64,000 bases of DNA from Clostridia bacterium (GTDB lineage Bacteria; Bacillota; Clostridia; Oscillospirales; Butyricicoccaceae). The DNA lies in assembly GCA_021205365.1 (NCBI GenBank), contig JAJPXP010000043.1, positions 1 through 64,000 of the forward strand. The letters are read 5' to 3'. The position numbers and the translations under genes were made by a program. A model generated the notes under the pieces. It worked only from the letters and a program-made list of their open reading frames with translations, was not told the DNA's origin and searched no databases. Of the stretch, positions 1-8,747 are shown piece after piece; position 1 is the first letter of the stretch; each line of letters starts with the position of its first letter.

Positions 1-167
1 GCTACCTCAACGCCATGGAACTGCTCTGCCATCTTTGCCATCGTACGCTGGAAAATAATTGGCTCACCTACTGCATGACCCAATACAACACGGTCACCGT
101 TTTTAATAAGAGAAACAGCCTCTTCCGGCGCCATGGTATGCTCTTTATAATATTCCTGCCATCCCAT
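1..167 (-). CDS. Acetyl-CoA hydrolase/transferase family (probable 4-hydroxybutyrate CoA-transferase), N-terminus only, truncated by window edge
   Basis: Minus-strand reading from ATG at 167: MGWQEYYKEHTMAPEEAVSLIKNGDRVVLGHAVGEPIIFQRTMAKMAEQFHGVEV, typical CoA-transferase N-terminus; adjacent to a 4-hydroxybutyrate dehydrogenase-like gene. Confidence 0.75.
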   Translation of the reverse strand, partial: MGWQEYYKEHTMAPEEAVSLIKNGDRVVLGHAVGEPIIFQRTMAKMAEQFHGVEV

Positions 168-395
168 TATTATATATCCTTCTTTCTTCAGTTATGCTGA
201 AACATGGTATATCTGAAAACGGAATGGGTGAATGTTTCAGATATGCCTTAATAAACTCCGGAAAACCTTCTTATGGTAAAAATCCACAGGGATAGGAGAG
301 GCATGTCCATGCTGCATACGGATGAAAAATAACAACAATGGTTATTTTCTCTCCGCGAATACAAGCAGCATGTCCATCCTCCCCTTATCTATTTC

Positions 396-1517
396 TTAAA
401 ATGCTTTTTTGTAAATATCCAGAATATCTTCTTCTGTCAGTTCAACATAGTTGTTGTTCAGCAAACGCTGCTGGGTTTCCAGTACATTCTTTGCAAATAC
501 TGGCAGCTCGTCAACAGTAACGCCGTGCTCACGCAGCGGATCCTTCTTGAGGACATCGTCCATCAGCTTGTACAGGGCTTCCAGAGCAAATACCGGCTCA
601 GTGTCCAGATGCTTTGCTAGGATTTCTTCCAGCTGATTCAGCTTGCCGATCGGCTTCTTTGCCTGATACTTGCGCATAACGTCAGCAAACATCAGCTGGT
701 TTGCCTGACCGTGCGGGATGTGATGTACGCCGCCGAGCGGATAGCTCAGTGCATGAACTGCTGCACAGCCTGCATGGCCAAATGCGATACCTGCAAAGTT
801 GGAAGCACGCAGGAACTCCGGTGCATTCTTCTTCCAGCCATTCTTATCGCCGCTGGCAACTGCTGCCTTCCAGCCGTTCAGGATCAGATCCAGAGCACGC
901 TCAGAGAACAGCTCGCTGATTGCACAAGCGTTCGGGCTGAGGAAAGACTCAACTGCATGAATCATTGCATCAATAGAAGATGTTGCAAATACGCCATACG
1001 GCAGGCTTGCCAGCATACCCGGGATCAGTGCTGCTTCTGTAGCAAACATTGCCGGAGATACGATGCCCTGCTTGATACCCTTGGTGGTACGGTTGATGAT
1101 AGAAATGTTGGTTACTTCACTGCCGGTGCCGCAGGTAGTCGGAACGATAACCAGCGGATGTACCTTGGACAGATCAGCCATGCGGTCATACAGGTCATCT
1201 ACCTTATCCTCTGCATTTGCAACAGCAATAACCTTTGCGATATCGATGATCGTGCCGCCGCCAACTGCAATAATGCGGTCATACTTCTTGTCGCGCAGCT
1301 CGTCAAGGATAGCATCAACCATAACATCGGTCGGCTCACCTACACCGTACTTTTCCTGGAACAGTGTCTGGCAGCCCAGCTCCAGTTTTTCAATGACCGG
1401 GCTGTAAATGTATTCGTTGGTCAGAATCAGATCATTTGCGCCCAGATTTGCTTCCTTTGCATAGGTACCAAAATCTGCATACTCCGCAACAGCGGGAATT
1501 AACTGAAATGCTTTCAT
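396..1517 (-). CDS. Iron-containing alcohol dehydrogenase, probable 4-hydroxybutyrate dehydrogenase
   Basis: MKAFQLIPAVAEYADFGTYAKEANLG...; Fe-ADH motifs GGGTIIDIAKV, PTTCGTGSEVT, HALSYPLGGVHHIPHGQAN. Start placed at internal ATG 1517, just after the iolB stop. Confidence 0.8.
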   Translation of the reverse strand: MKAFQLIPAVAEYADFGTYAKEANLGANDLILTNEYIYSPVIEKLELGCQTLFQEKYGVGEPTDVMVDAILDELRDKKYDRIIAVGGGTIIDIAKVIAVANAEDKVDDLYDRMADLSKVHPLVIVPTTCGTGSEVTNISIINRTTKGIKQGIVSPAMFATEAALIPGMLASLPYGVFATSSIDAMIHAVESFLSPNACAISELFSERALDLILNGWKAAVASGDKNGWKKNAPEFLRASNFAGIAFGHAGCAAVHALSYPLGGVHHIPHGQANQLMFADVMRKYQAKKPIGKLNQLEEILAKHLDTEPVFALEALYKLMDDVLKKDPLREHGVTVDELPVFAKNVLETQQRLLNNNYVELTEEDILDIYKKAF

Positions 1518-1534
1518 TGTTGTGCACCCTCCAA

Positions 1535-2326
1535 TCAGATATCCGGGAAATACTTTGCGCCCGGTGCAGTTACCCACTCATATTCCGGTACGGTGGTGGT
1601 AATGATGTTCTTGTCGTCCTGCAGACGGATGCACCACAGATAATACTCTGCGTAACCCGGTGCTGCTGCCTGAGAATGGGTTACATTTTCCGGCATACCA
1701 GTCAGGTCATTGTTCTTTACCTTGTAAGCGTCATCGCCATACTCAGCCAGGCCATAGCCGTTTTCCGGCAGGAACTTGTAGTAGTACAGTTCCGGCTCAA
1801 CATGCTGATGCGGTGGGTAAGAAGACCACTTGCCCGGGAAGTGTACAACTTCACCGATGAAGAAGTTGGTCTCAGGGCAGTTGGAACGGTCAAAGAAGGT
1901 ACGAACCATACGGGTGGATGCTTCGTTCATCTGGCCAGCGCCACGCTCCTCGTTTGCACACAGGCAATCTTCCGGACGCATCAGCTTTGCTTCAAAGCTG
2001 CGCTTGTTCTCGGTGCGTGCCATTGCGATTTCTGCATCCTTGGTGCAGGTGATGGTAACTGCGGTATTCTGCGGAACATGCAGCACAATTGCGCCTTCAT
2101 GGAAGCAATCCTTGCGCTCAACAGCTTCGGTCTTGCCGTCCCATGCGAAGGTAACAGCACCGCTCATCAGATCATAAACAACTTCCTGTGCATAATCAAA
2201 GTTCATAACGTCGCCAGCAGTCATCTTAACAACGCCGAACTCCATTCCCATCATTTCCGGATTCTCTACTGCGGAAACCATCTTGTTGTAGCCCTTCTCA
2301 AACGGACCATTTGCAGTGTATTTCAT
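1535..2326 (-). CDS. iolB: 5-deoxy-glucuronate isomerase
   Basis: 263 aa, PPHQHVEPELYYYKF and family-wide IolB similarity; upstream SD aaaggag; adjacent to iolD. Confidence 0.9.
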   Translation of the reverse strand: MKYTANGPFEKGYNKMVSAVENPEMMGMEFGVVKMTAGDVMNFDYAQEVVYDLMSGAVTFAWDGKTEAVERKDCFHEGAIVLHVPQNTAVTITCTKDAEIAMARTENKRSFEAKLMRPEDCLCANEERGAGQMNEASTRMVRTFFDRSNCPETNFFIGEVVHFPGKWSSYPPHQHVEPELYYYKFLPENGYGLAEYGDDAYKVKNNDLTGMPENVTHSQAAAPGYAEYYLWCIRLQDDKNIITTTVPEYEWVTAPGAKYFPDI

Positions 2327-2359
2327 AATCGCTTGCTCCTTTTGAATGTTTCAGGTACA

Positions 2360-2395
2360 GCAAAGCCGCCCGCTCTATTTCTGGGGCGGCTTTGC
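2360..2395 (-). repeat. Perfect 12-bp stem-loop upstream of iolB
   Basis: GCAAAGCCGCCC - 12 nt - GGGCGGCTTTGC, no U-tract. Confidence 0.7.
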
Positions 2396-2470
2396 CGGAT
2401 AGGTATAGGTGTTAAATATATAGAAGAATATAATCAAGTATTGAGTTTGTAGCTCTGCATTTGGGATTTT

Positions 2471-2497
2471 CCACACTGCGGCAAAACCGCAGTGTGG
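2471..2497 (-). repeat. Perfect 11-bp stem-loop between iolD and iolB
   Basis: CCACACTGCGG - CAAAA - CCGCAGTGTGG, no U-tract on either strand. Confidence 0.75.
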
Positions 2498-2606
2498 AGA
2501 TGTGAGAAAAGTGTAAGTGCATTTAGAGAATGTATCACAATGCAGAGGATGTTGGAGATGTTTGCAATAACAAGCTCAATACATTCTCAACTAACTCTAA
2601 GTATAG

Positions 2607-2639
2607 TCCTGAAGGGGGAAGGAGAATCCCCCTTCAGGA
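2607..2639 (-). repeat. Perfect 12-bp stem-loop between iolD and iolB
   Basis: TCCTGAAGGGGG - AAGGAGAAT - CCCCCTTCAGGA, no U-tract. Confidence 0.75.
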
Positions 2640-2692
2640 ACAGGAGAGAGAAATTCTTGGAGAGTTTCTCAGGAGATGTGTGAGCGTATTTA

Positions 2693-4645
2693 TTAATACA
2701 TTCTAGCTTCTGCCAGATGTGCATCGATGCGCTTACGGCCTTCCTGAACAGCCTCAGACTTGGAAGTAGAAGCTACACCAATGTGCCACCAGGACTCATA
2801 GCCTTCAGCCATGGTCTTCGGCAGAACCTTAGCATCGATGATGCAGGAACCAGTTTCCTTCTTTGCCTCCTGAACAGCCTTGCGGAATTCGTCCGGAGTC
2901 TTTGCATAGAATGCCTTCATGCCGTAGCCTTCGCCAACCTTGCCGAAGTCAGTGTAGCAGTACTTGCCGTCCAGCTTGCCGGTTTCCTCATTGCGGTAAC
3001 GCATTTCGGTTGCCAGGGAGCCAACGCCGTTGCCCATCTGCAGGTTGTTGATGCAGCCGAATGCAGTGTTGTCGAATACAACGACTGTAATCTTTGCATT
3101 TTCCTGAATAGCGGTCGGGATCTCAGAGTTCAGCATCATGAAGGAGCCGTCGCCTACCAGTGCGTAAACTTCCTTCTCCGGCTCAGCCAGCTTAGCGCCG
3201 AATGCGCCAGCAATTTCGTAACCCATGCAGGATGCGCCGTATTCCATGTTGTAGGAATCCTTCGCATCAGTTACCCACAGACGCTCCAGGTCTGCCGGCA
3301 GGGAACCTGCTGCTGCAACAACAATTGCATCGTCATCAATCTCTTCACGCAGGATACCAACTGCATTGGACTCAGTGATGGTACCGCCGATATCGTTAAC
3401 GAAGTCGTTCATGATCTTTTCGGTCCAGGACGGTACACACGGAACGAACTTGCCTTCGCCGAAGCCTTCGCCATGATACTGTACGCCCAGAACGCTCAGG
3501 CGCTCCTTCTCCCAAACCTCACGGATTTCCTGAATCTCGGTGGTGTAGCCGGACTGATACTGCTCAGCCTTCAGCTCTTCCATGATAGCTTCCAGTGTTA
3601 CCTTTGCATCGCCTACGCAGCGGGTTGCATCCAGCTTCTCAGCATGGAACTCGGAAGTGTTGATTGCCAGAATCTTGATGTCCGGATTGCGGAACAGTAC
3701 CCACTTGGAACCAGTTACGAAGTCATTGAAACGTGTGCCTACGCCGATTACCAGGTCAGCATCCTTGCACAGTGCGTTTGCTGCCAGACCACCGGTTACG
3801 CCTACGCCGCCAACGGAGAGCTCGAAGCTGTCCGGCAGAGCGGAGTGACCTGCCTGAGTCTGAGAAACCGGAATGTTGAATTCCTTAGCGAATTCCATAA
3901 CGGTCTCGCCTGCTTCGGAGTAACGAACGCCGCCGCCGGAGATCAGGAGCGGCTTCTTGGAAGCCTTGATCATTTCAACTGCCTGCTTGATTTCGTAATC
4001 ATCAGCACAGCGGCGGGAAATGTGATGTACTCTCTTCTGGAAGAAGTAATCCGGATACTCGAAGGACTCGCCCTGTACATCCTGCGGCAGGCTGATGGTA
4101 ACAGTACCACAGTTAGCAGTGTCGGTCAGAACACGCATTGCGTTAACCAGTGCCGGCATCAGCTGCTCCGGACGGCTAACACGATCCCAGTACTTGGAAA
4201 CCGGCTTGAAGCAATCAGAAGCGGTAACACTCAGATCGCTCGGGCTTTCCAGCTGCTGCAGAACCGGGTCCGGCTGACGGGTTGCAAAAGAGTCTGCCGG
4301 GAACAGCAGCAGCGGAATGTTGTTAACGGTTGCAGTCAGAGCAGCAGTTACCATGTTGCAGGCACCCGGTCCGATCGAAGACGAACAAGCAATGATCTTG
4401 CGGCGGTTATTCTGCTTTGCGTAAGAAATAGCAGCGTGTGCCATACCCTGCTCGTTACGGCCCTGATAAACTCTCAGATGACCCGGATCTTCGTCCAGGG
4501 CCTGGCCCAAGCCAACTACGATGCCGTGACCAAAGATGGTAAAGATGCCATCTACGAACGGCTCTACTTTGCCATCCATTTCGATGTACTGCTGATTCAG
4601 GAACTTAACAACTGCCTGACCAACTGTCATTTTTGTTTTGCTCAT
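2693..4645 (-). CDS. iolD: 3D-(3,5/4)-trihydroxycyclohexane-1,2-dione hydrolase (ThDP-dependent)
   Basis: 650 aa ThDP enzyme; YQGRNEQGMAHAAISYAKQ, GDGSFMMLNSEI; IolD-like along full length. Confidence 0.92.
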   Translation of the reverse strand: MSKTKMTVGQAVVKFLNQQYIEMDGKVEPFVDGIFTIFGHGIVVGLGQALDEDPGHLRVYQGRNEQGMAHAAISYAKQNNRRKIIACSSSIGPGACNMVTAALTATVNNIPLLLFPADSFATRQPDPVLQQLESPSDLSVTASDCFKPVSKYWDRVSRPEQLMPALVNAMRVLTDTANCGTVTISLPQDVQGESFEYPDYFFQKRVHHISRRCADDYEIKQAVEMIKASKKPLLISGGGVRYSEAGETVMEFAKEFNIPVSQTQAGHSALPDSFELSVGGVGVTGGLAANALCKDADLVIGVGTRFNDFVTGSKWVLFRNPDIKILAINTSEFHAEKLDATRCVGDAKVTLEAIMEELKAEQYQSGYTTEIQEIREVWEKERLSVLGVQYHGEGFGEGKFVPCVPSWTEKIMNDFVNDIGGTITESNAVGILREEIDDDAIVVAAAGSLPADLERLWVTDAKDSYNMEYGASCMGYEIAGAFGAKLAEPEKEVYALVGDGSFMMLNSEIPTAIQENAKITVVVFDNTAFGCINNLQMGNGVGSLATEMRYRNEETGKLDGKYCYTDFGKVGEGYGMKAFYAKTPDEFRKAVQEAKKETGSCIIDAKVLPKTMAEGYESWWHIGVASTSKSEAVQEGRKRIDAHLAEARMY

Positions 4646-4706
4646 AATGTGCTTCCTCCTCTGAAAAACCTGTTATTTTCTCCTCACCGCCCTGCGGTGT
4701 CTTTGT

Positions 4707-4736
4707 TTTTGATGGTTAAAGTATATCATTTTCACC
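4707..4736 (-). promoter_or_regulatory. Putative extended -10 promoter element of iolD
   Basis: Minus strand GGTGAAAATGATATACTTTAACCATCAAAA; TGaTATACT extended -10; near-identical to the element upstream of iolE (8324-8353). Confidence 0.5.
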
Positions 4737-5067
4737 AAATTCCGTCTTCTAATTTCTTGTTTTTTCGTTTTTATGACGATCTCCCATCTGTTTTTTCAAG
4801 TCCTTGCTGTTATTTGGCACATATTTTTCGGTTTTTACCTGCAAATTTTTTAATTCTTGCTTTTAAATGCCTATACCCCCTGAAATAAAAAATTTGAATT
4901 TTATTCAATATCCTGCGATTTGTTGTAAAACCGCCCTTTCACAGGCCTTTTTTCCCACCGAATGCAGAGCCGCAAATCCGTGCAACATAACAAAATTTTT
5001 TACATTGTTTTTCTGTTTTTTTGGCGATATAATAAGAATATCGAAAATTAAAATGAGGTGAATATTT

Positions 5068-6015
5068 ATGGGACAGCAACAGCCGCTCAATGCGCAATGT
5101 TTTGTAAAAAAAGCATTCCTGCCATTGTTTTCAAAAAAAAATGATCCACAGCTCCTGTATGTCTGCAAAATCAGCCCGGATGTCAGCAACCGCCATCCGC
5201 GTATTATGCACTCCCATGACGATCTGGTGGAGCTGGTATTGATTTACAGCGGTGCAAGTGAATACTTGATTCACGATAAAAAATATGCTGTCAAAGCAGG
5301 CGATCTGCTCGTTTATAATTCCAATGTTGTACACGACGAAAACTCTACACCGGATTCCGAGCTCGGCTTTTTCACAATCGCCGTCGGTGACCTGAATATG
5401 CTGGATCTGCGCCCCAATGCCCTGATTCCCGACGATGCAGGCTACCTCTTCCCAACCGGTCATCATTTTGAAGAACTCCGTCAGCTGTTTGAAATGATGT
5501 TCCGCAACCTGTCTGAAGGTGAGCCCTATGCGGAACGATTTTGCAACAGCCTGATGCATGCACTCCTGGACAGGGTGCTTTGCATTGTAAATGCGCCAAC
5601 CCCTGGTATTGCACCGGAAATGCCGGAAGTTGACGAACCCAATATCCTGGGCAGCCGTGTGAAAAAATACATCGACCAGCATTATACAGAACCAATCACA
5701 CTGCAATCCATGGCAACTGACCTGCATGCCAGTCCATGCTATCTTTCTCATGTCTTCAAGGATATGAGCGGCTATTCCCCCATCCAGTATCTTCTGCGCC
5801 GCCGCATTGGCGAAGCACAGACATTGCTGATTACAACGGACTATCCTGTTACACAAATCGCAGGCATGGTCGGTTATGATACACAGAGTTATTTCAATAT
5901 GCAATTTACAAAGAATGTCGGCATATCACCGAAAAAATTCCGTCAAAACTATATTGTTGCTGAAAAAGAGATCAAACCAGCCGTTAAAAGAAAACCGAAG
6001 AAAAAAAGCAAATAA
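5068..6015 (+). CDS. AraC family transcriptional regulator with N-terminal cupin domain
   Basis: HSHDDLVELVLIYSG cupin and C-terminal double HTH (KYIDQHYTEPITLQSMATDLHASPCYLSHVFKDMSGYSPIQYLLRRRIGEA); divergent from iolD. Confidence 0.88.
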   Translation: MGQQQPLNAQCFVKKAFLPLFSKKNDPQLLYVCKISPDVSNRHPRIMHSHDDLVELVLIYSGASEYLIHDKKYAVKAGDLLVYNSNVVHDENSTPDSELGFFTIAVGDLNMLDLRPNALIPDDAGYLFPTGHHFEELRQLFEMMFRNLSEGEPYAERFCNSLMHALLDRVLCIVNAPTPGIAPEMPEVDEPNILGSRVKKYIDQHYTEPITLQSMATDLHASPCYLSHVFKDMSGYSPIQYLLRRRIGEAQTLLITTDYPVTQIAGMVGYDTQSYFNMQFTKNVGISPKKFRQNYIVAEKEIKPAVKRKPKKKSK

Positions 6016-6039
6016 ATATAGTATATTGGGATATATGCA

Positions 6040-6067
6040 AAGCCCGCCTGCAAAATGCAGACGGGCT
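6040..6067. terminator. Stem-loop downstream of araC-type gene
   Basis: AAGCCCGcCTGC-aaaat-GCAGaCGGGCTT; weak T tract. Confidence 0.5.
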
Positions 6068-6122
6068 TGCCGTTTCAGTAGAGATAAAATTTATATTATG
6101 GAATAATGGAAGAAAGTCAAAA

Positions 6123-7259
6123 TTATGCGTCCATTTCGGAAACCTTAACCCATCTGCCTTCCTTAGCAGAAGTAGCCATTGCTTCCAGAATCTTATCTAC
6201 CTCGTGACCATATGCCATGTCAATGCTAACATCGCGGTCTTCGGTGATTGCAGTCAGGATATCATGCGCCTGAACGGACATAATTTCATTGTAAGCAATG
6301 CCCTGCTCGTCGGTGCCGCAGAAGTTTGCGTAATCGCCGTTGCGGGTGTTGCCCTTGATTACCTTGTAGCCGCGTTCCTTCGGATCACAATCATTGGAGT
6401 AATACAGCAGCTCGTTGATACGGGTCATTTCAAATTTAACGCTGCCCTTGCTGCCCTGAATTTCATATGCAAGGCTAACCGGACGAGCTACAGAAATACG
6501 GCTGGAGGACATAGAGCCAATGCGTCCATCCTCATACTTAACGATAACATAAATCTGGTCATCGGTATCGATATCCAGGGTCTTGGTGTTATCACGAGCA
6601 TCCGGGCGCTTGTTATACGGAGTATCCCAGGAAGCAAAAACTTCTACGATCTTCTTGCCAACGATCATGTCAGACAGGCTGACAATATGTGCGGTCAGAT
6701 CGCCCAGTGCGCCGGTGCCAGCGGTTGCTGCTAACTGTCTCCAGGTTGCCGGAGTGGTCGGATCTGCGCAGTAAGAGCAATCGAACTCGCCGCGGAATGT
6801 AACGAAATCGCCCAGCTTGCCCGATTCCATCAGTTCCTTTGCCAGGATGTTTGCCGGGCATTTGGTGTAAATGAAGTCAACCAGGGTCTTAACGCCTGCT
6901 TCCTTAACAGCGTCAACCATCTTCTGGCCTTCTTCCAGTGTATTTGCCATCGGCTTCTCGCACAGAATATGCTTGCCTGCCTTAGCTGCTTCGATTGCAA
7001 TGTCAGCATGGGTAAAGTTCGGTGTTGCAATGATAACCAGATCAACGTTCGGATCGTTGACAACATCATGCCAGTCAGTGGTAACCTTCTTATAGCCAAA
7101 GCGCTCTGCAGCCAGCTTTGCAGCCTTCTCATTTGTGTCTGCTACGATCTCAAATACCGGCTCAACATCATGATATGCCTGACGTACATTGGTCAGACCG
7201 ATCGAATGAAAGCTACCCATCCAGTTGGAGCCGCAAAGGCCAATTCTTACTTGCTTCAT
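6123..7259 (-). CDS. Gfo/Idh/MocA family oxidoreductase (inositol/scyllo-inositol dehydrogenase-like)
   Basis: MKQVRIGLCGSNWMGSFHSIGL..., AGKHILCEKPMA motif; in the iol cluster. Start at second ATG. Confidence 0.85.
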   Translation of the reverse strand: MKQVRIGLCGSNWMGSFHSIGLTNVRQAYHDVEPVFEIVADTNEKAAKLAAERFGYKKVTTDWHDVVNDPNVDLVIIATPNFTHADIAIEAAKAGKHILCEKPMANTLEEGQKMVDAVKEAGVKTLVDFIYTKCPANILAKELMESGKLGDFVTFRGEFDCSYCADPTTPATWRQLAATAGTGALGDLTAHIVSLSDMIVGKKIVEVFASWDTPYNKRPDARDNTKTLDIDTDDQIYVIVKYEDGRIGSMSSSRISVARPVSLAYEIQGSKGSVKFEMTRINELLYYSNDCDPKERGYKVIKGNTRNGDYANFCGTDEQGIAYNEIMSVQAHDILTAITEDRDVSIDMAYGHEVDKILEAMATSAKEGRWVKVSEMDA

Positions 7260-7316
7260 AATAATATTCTCCTTTACCATAAATATGTATTACTAATATT
7301 TTAATATAAAATACAA

Positions 7317-8249
7317 TTAGATATCGTATCCAATACCCTTGAGGTATTCTACGCTTGCCTTTACATTAGCAAGGCTGTTCTCTACATTGCGCGGATCGCA
7401 TTCCTGCTCAATGGTGATGTAGCCGTTGTAGCCAATCTCAGCCAGAACATCTGCAATTGCACGATAGTCCAGCATGCCCTTACCGATCGGGCACATGGAA
7501 CCCTTTGCACAGCCTTCAAAGAAGCGGATATGCTCGCCCATAACCTCGTCATAAACCTTCTTGTCGATGTCCTTGAAATGTACATAATCCAGACGATCCT
7601 TGTACTTTCTCAGCCATTCAACCGGATCCATGCCTGCATATGCCAGATGACCGGTATCCAGTACAAAGCCAGCCATTTCATTCGGGATCTCTTCTGCCAG
7701 ACGGTCAATCTCATCAGCAAATTCGATATAGCCGCCGCAGTGCGGATGCAGTACCGGACGTACGCCATAGCTGTTTGCCTTCTCACACAGTCCCTTAAAA
7801 TGGGAAATCAGCTTGGCCCAGCCAGCATCGTCCAGACGCGGAGAGCGATCAGAATGACCTGCTCCATAGTCTCGCTCATCAGAGCTGTAGAAATCCATAA
7901 CCGTCAGGTACGGAGTAGGCCAACGCTGGCCATCCTCGCGCGGCAGCGGCGGAAGCTTGGTAATCAGGGAACAGATACCGTCAACCTGCTTCAGCAGCTT
8001 TTCATAGTTCTCATCGCTATACATATCATCAAAGATTGTACCCGCAACAATGGAAAGGTTGTTCTTATTCAGTTCAGCAGTTACACCTTCGATATCATCG
8101 GTCGGAATCCAGCCGTTCGGTCCAAGCTCAATGGCACGATAGCCTGCTTCATGTGCTTCACGCAGGACACGCTGATAGGTTGGAAGATTCGGATTTGTGA
8201 TATCATCGACACCCCAGCAGCACGGTGCGCCGCAAATTTTAATACCCAT
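7317..8249 (-). CDS. iolE: Myo-inosose-2 dehydratase-like TIM-barrel protein
   Basis: 310 aa; MGIKICGAPCCWGVDDITNPNLPTYQRVLREAHEAGYRAIELGPNG, VLHPHCGGYIEF, LDTGHLAYAGMDP. Confidence 0.85.
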   Translation of the reverse strand: MGIKICGAPCCWGVDDITNPNLPTYQRVLREAHEAGYRAIELGPNGWIPTDDIEGVTAELNKNNLSIVAGTIFDDMYSDENYEKLLKQVDGICSLITKLPPLPREDGQRWPTPYLTVMDFYSSDERDYGAGHSDRSPRLDDAGWAKLISHFKGLCEKANSYGVRPVLHPHCGGYIEFADEIDRLAEEIPNEMAGFVLDTGHLAYAGMDPVEWLRKYKDRLDYVHFKDIDKKVYDEVMGEHIRFFEGCAKGSMCPIGKGMLDYRAIADVLAEIGYNGYITIEQECDPRNVENSLANVKASVEYLKGIGYDI

Positions 8250-8323
8250 TTGTATTCCTCCTTATTTTTCTGCTTCTTTTTTGGTTCGTCATGTTGTTTT
8301 TCATTTGTACGTGTGAATGTATC

Positions 8324-8353
8324 TTTCGATGGTTATAGTTTATCAATTCGACC
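8324..8353 (-). promoter_or_regulatory. Putative extended -10 promoter element of iolE
   Basis: Minus strand GGTCGAATTGATAAACTATAACCATCGAAA, closely matching 4707-4736. Confidence 0.5.
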
Positions 8354-8747
8354 GATATTTTTCTTTCAATATCTTTCTTTTTTGTAAAAATACACAAAAC
8401 AAATTTTTAATCCTCGAAAACCGGGATTTTTTTCACAATTTTTTCTATTTTTTCAACGATTTTTCGGTTATTTTTTGCCAGATAAATTTTCAGGACGTGT
8501 TCTGATTTCCCACAATTTTTAAATTTTCCGCTTTTTGTCTCCCAAATTACCCCGTTTTCATCCCCAGTGCATCGTATGCGCTGGTACTTTTATGCTGCGG
8601 ATTTCTCTTGCTGCTCCAAAGAACGCCGATATATGGAAATTTTTACATATCTCATAAAACGCAAGATCTTCTATTTACATTTCCACATTACATATGATAT
8701 TTTTTAATTATGAGATTGGTGTCTGTCATGTTGCAGGAGGTGTTTCA

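Noticed and set aside
15-200. 61-aa plus-strand ORF at window start
   Set aside because: The minus strand encodes a recognisable CoA-transferase N-terminus over the same bases.
2717-4888. 723-aa plus-strand ORF antisense to iolD
   Set aside because: The opposite strand encodes a full-length, well-recognised IolD; the antisense translation is Cys/Leu-rich with no recognisable domain. It is a shadow ORF caused by codon usage.
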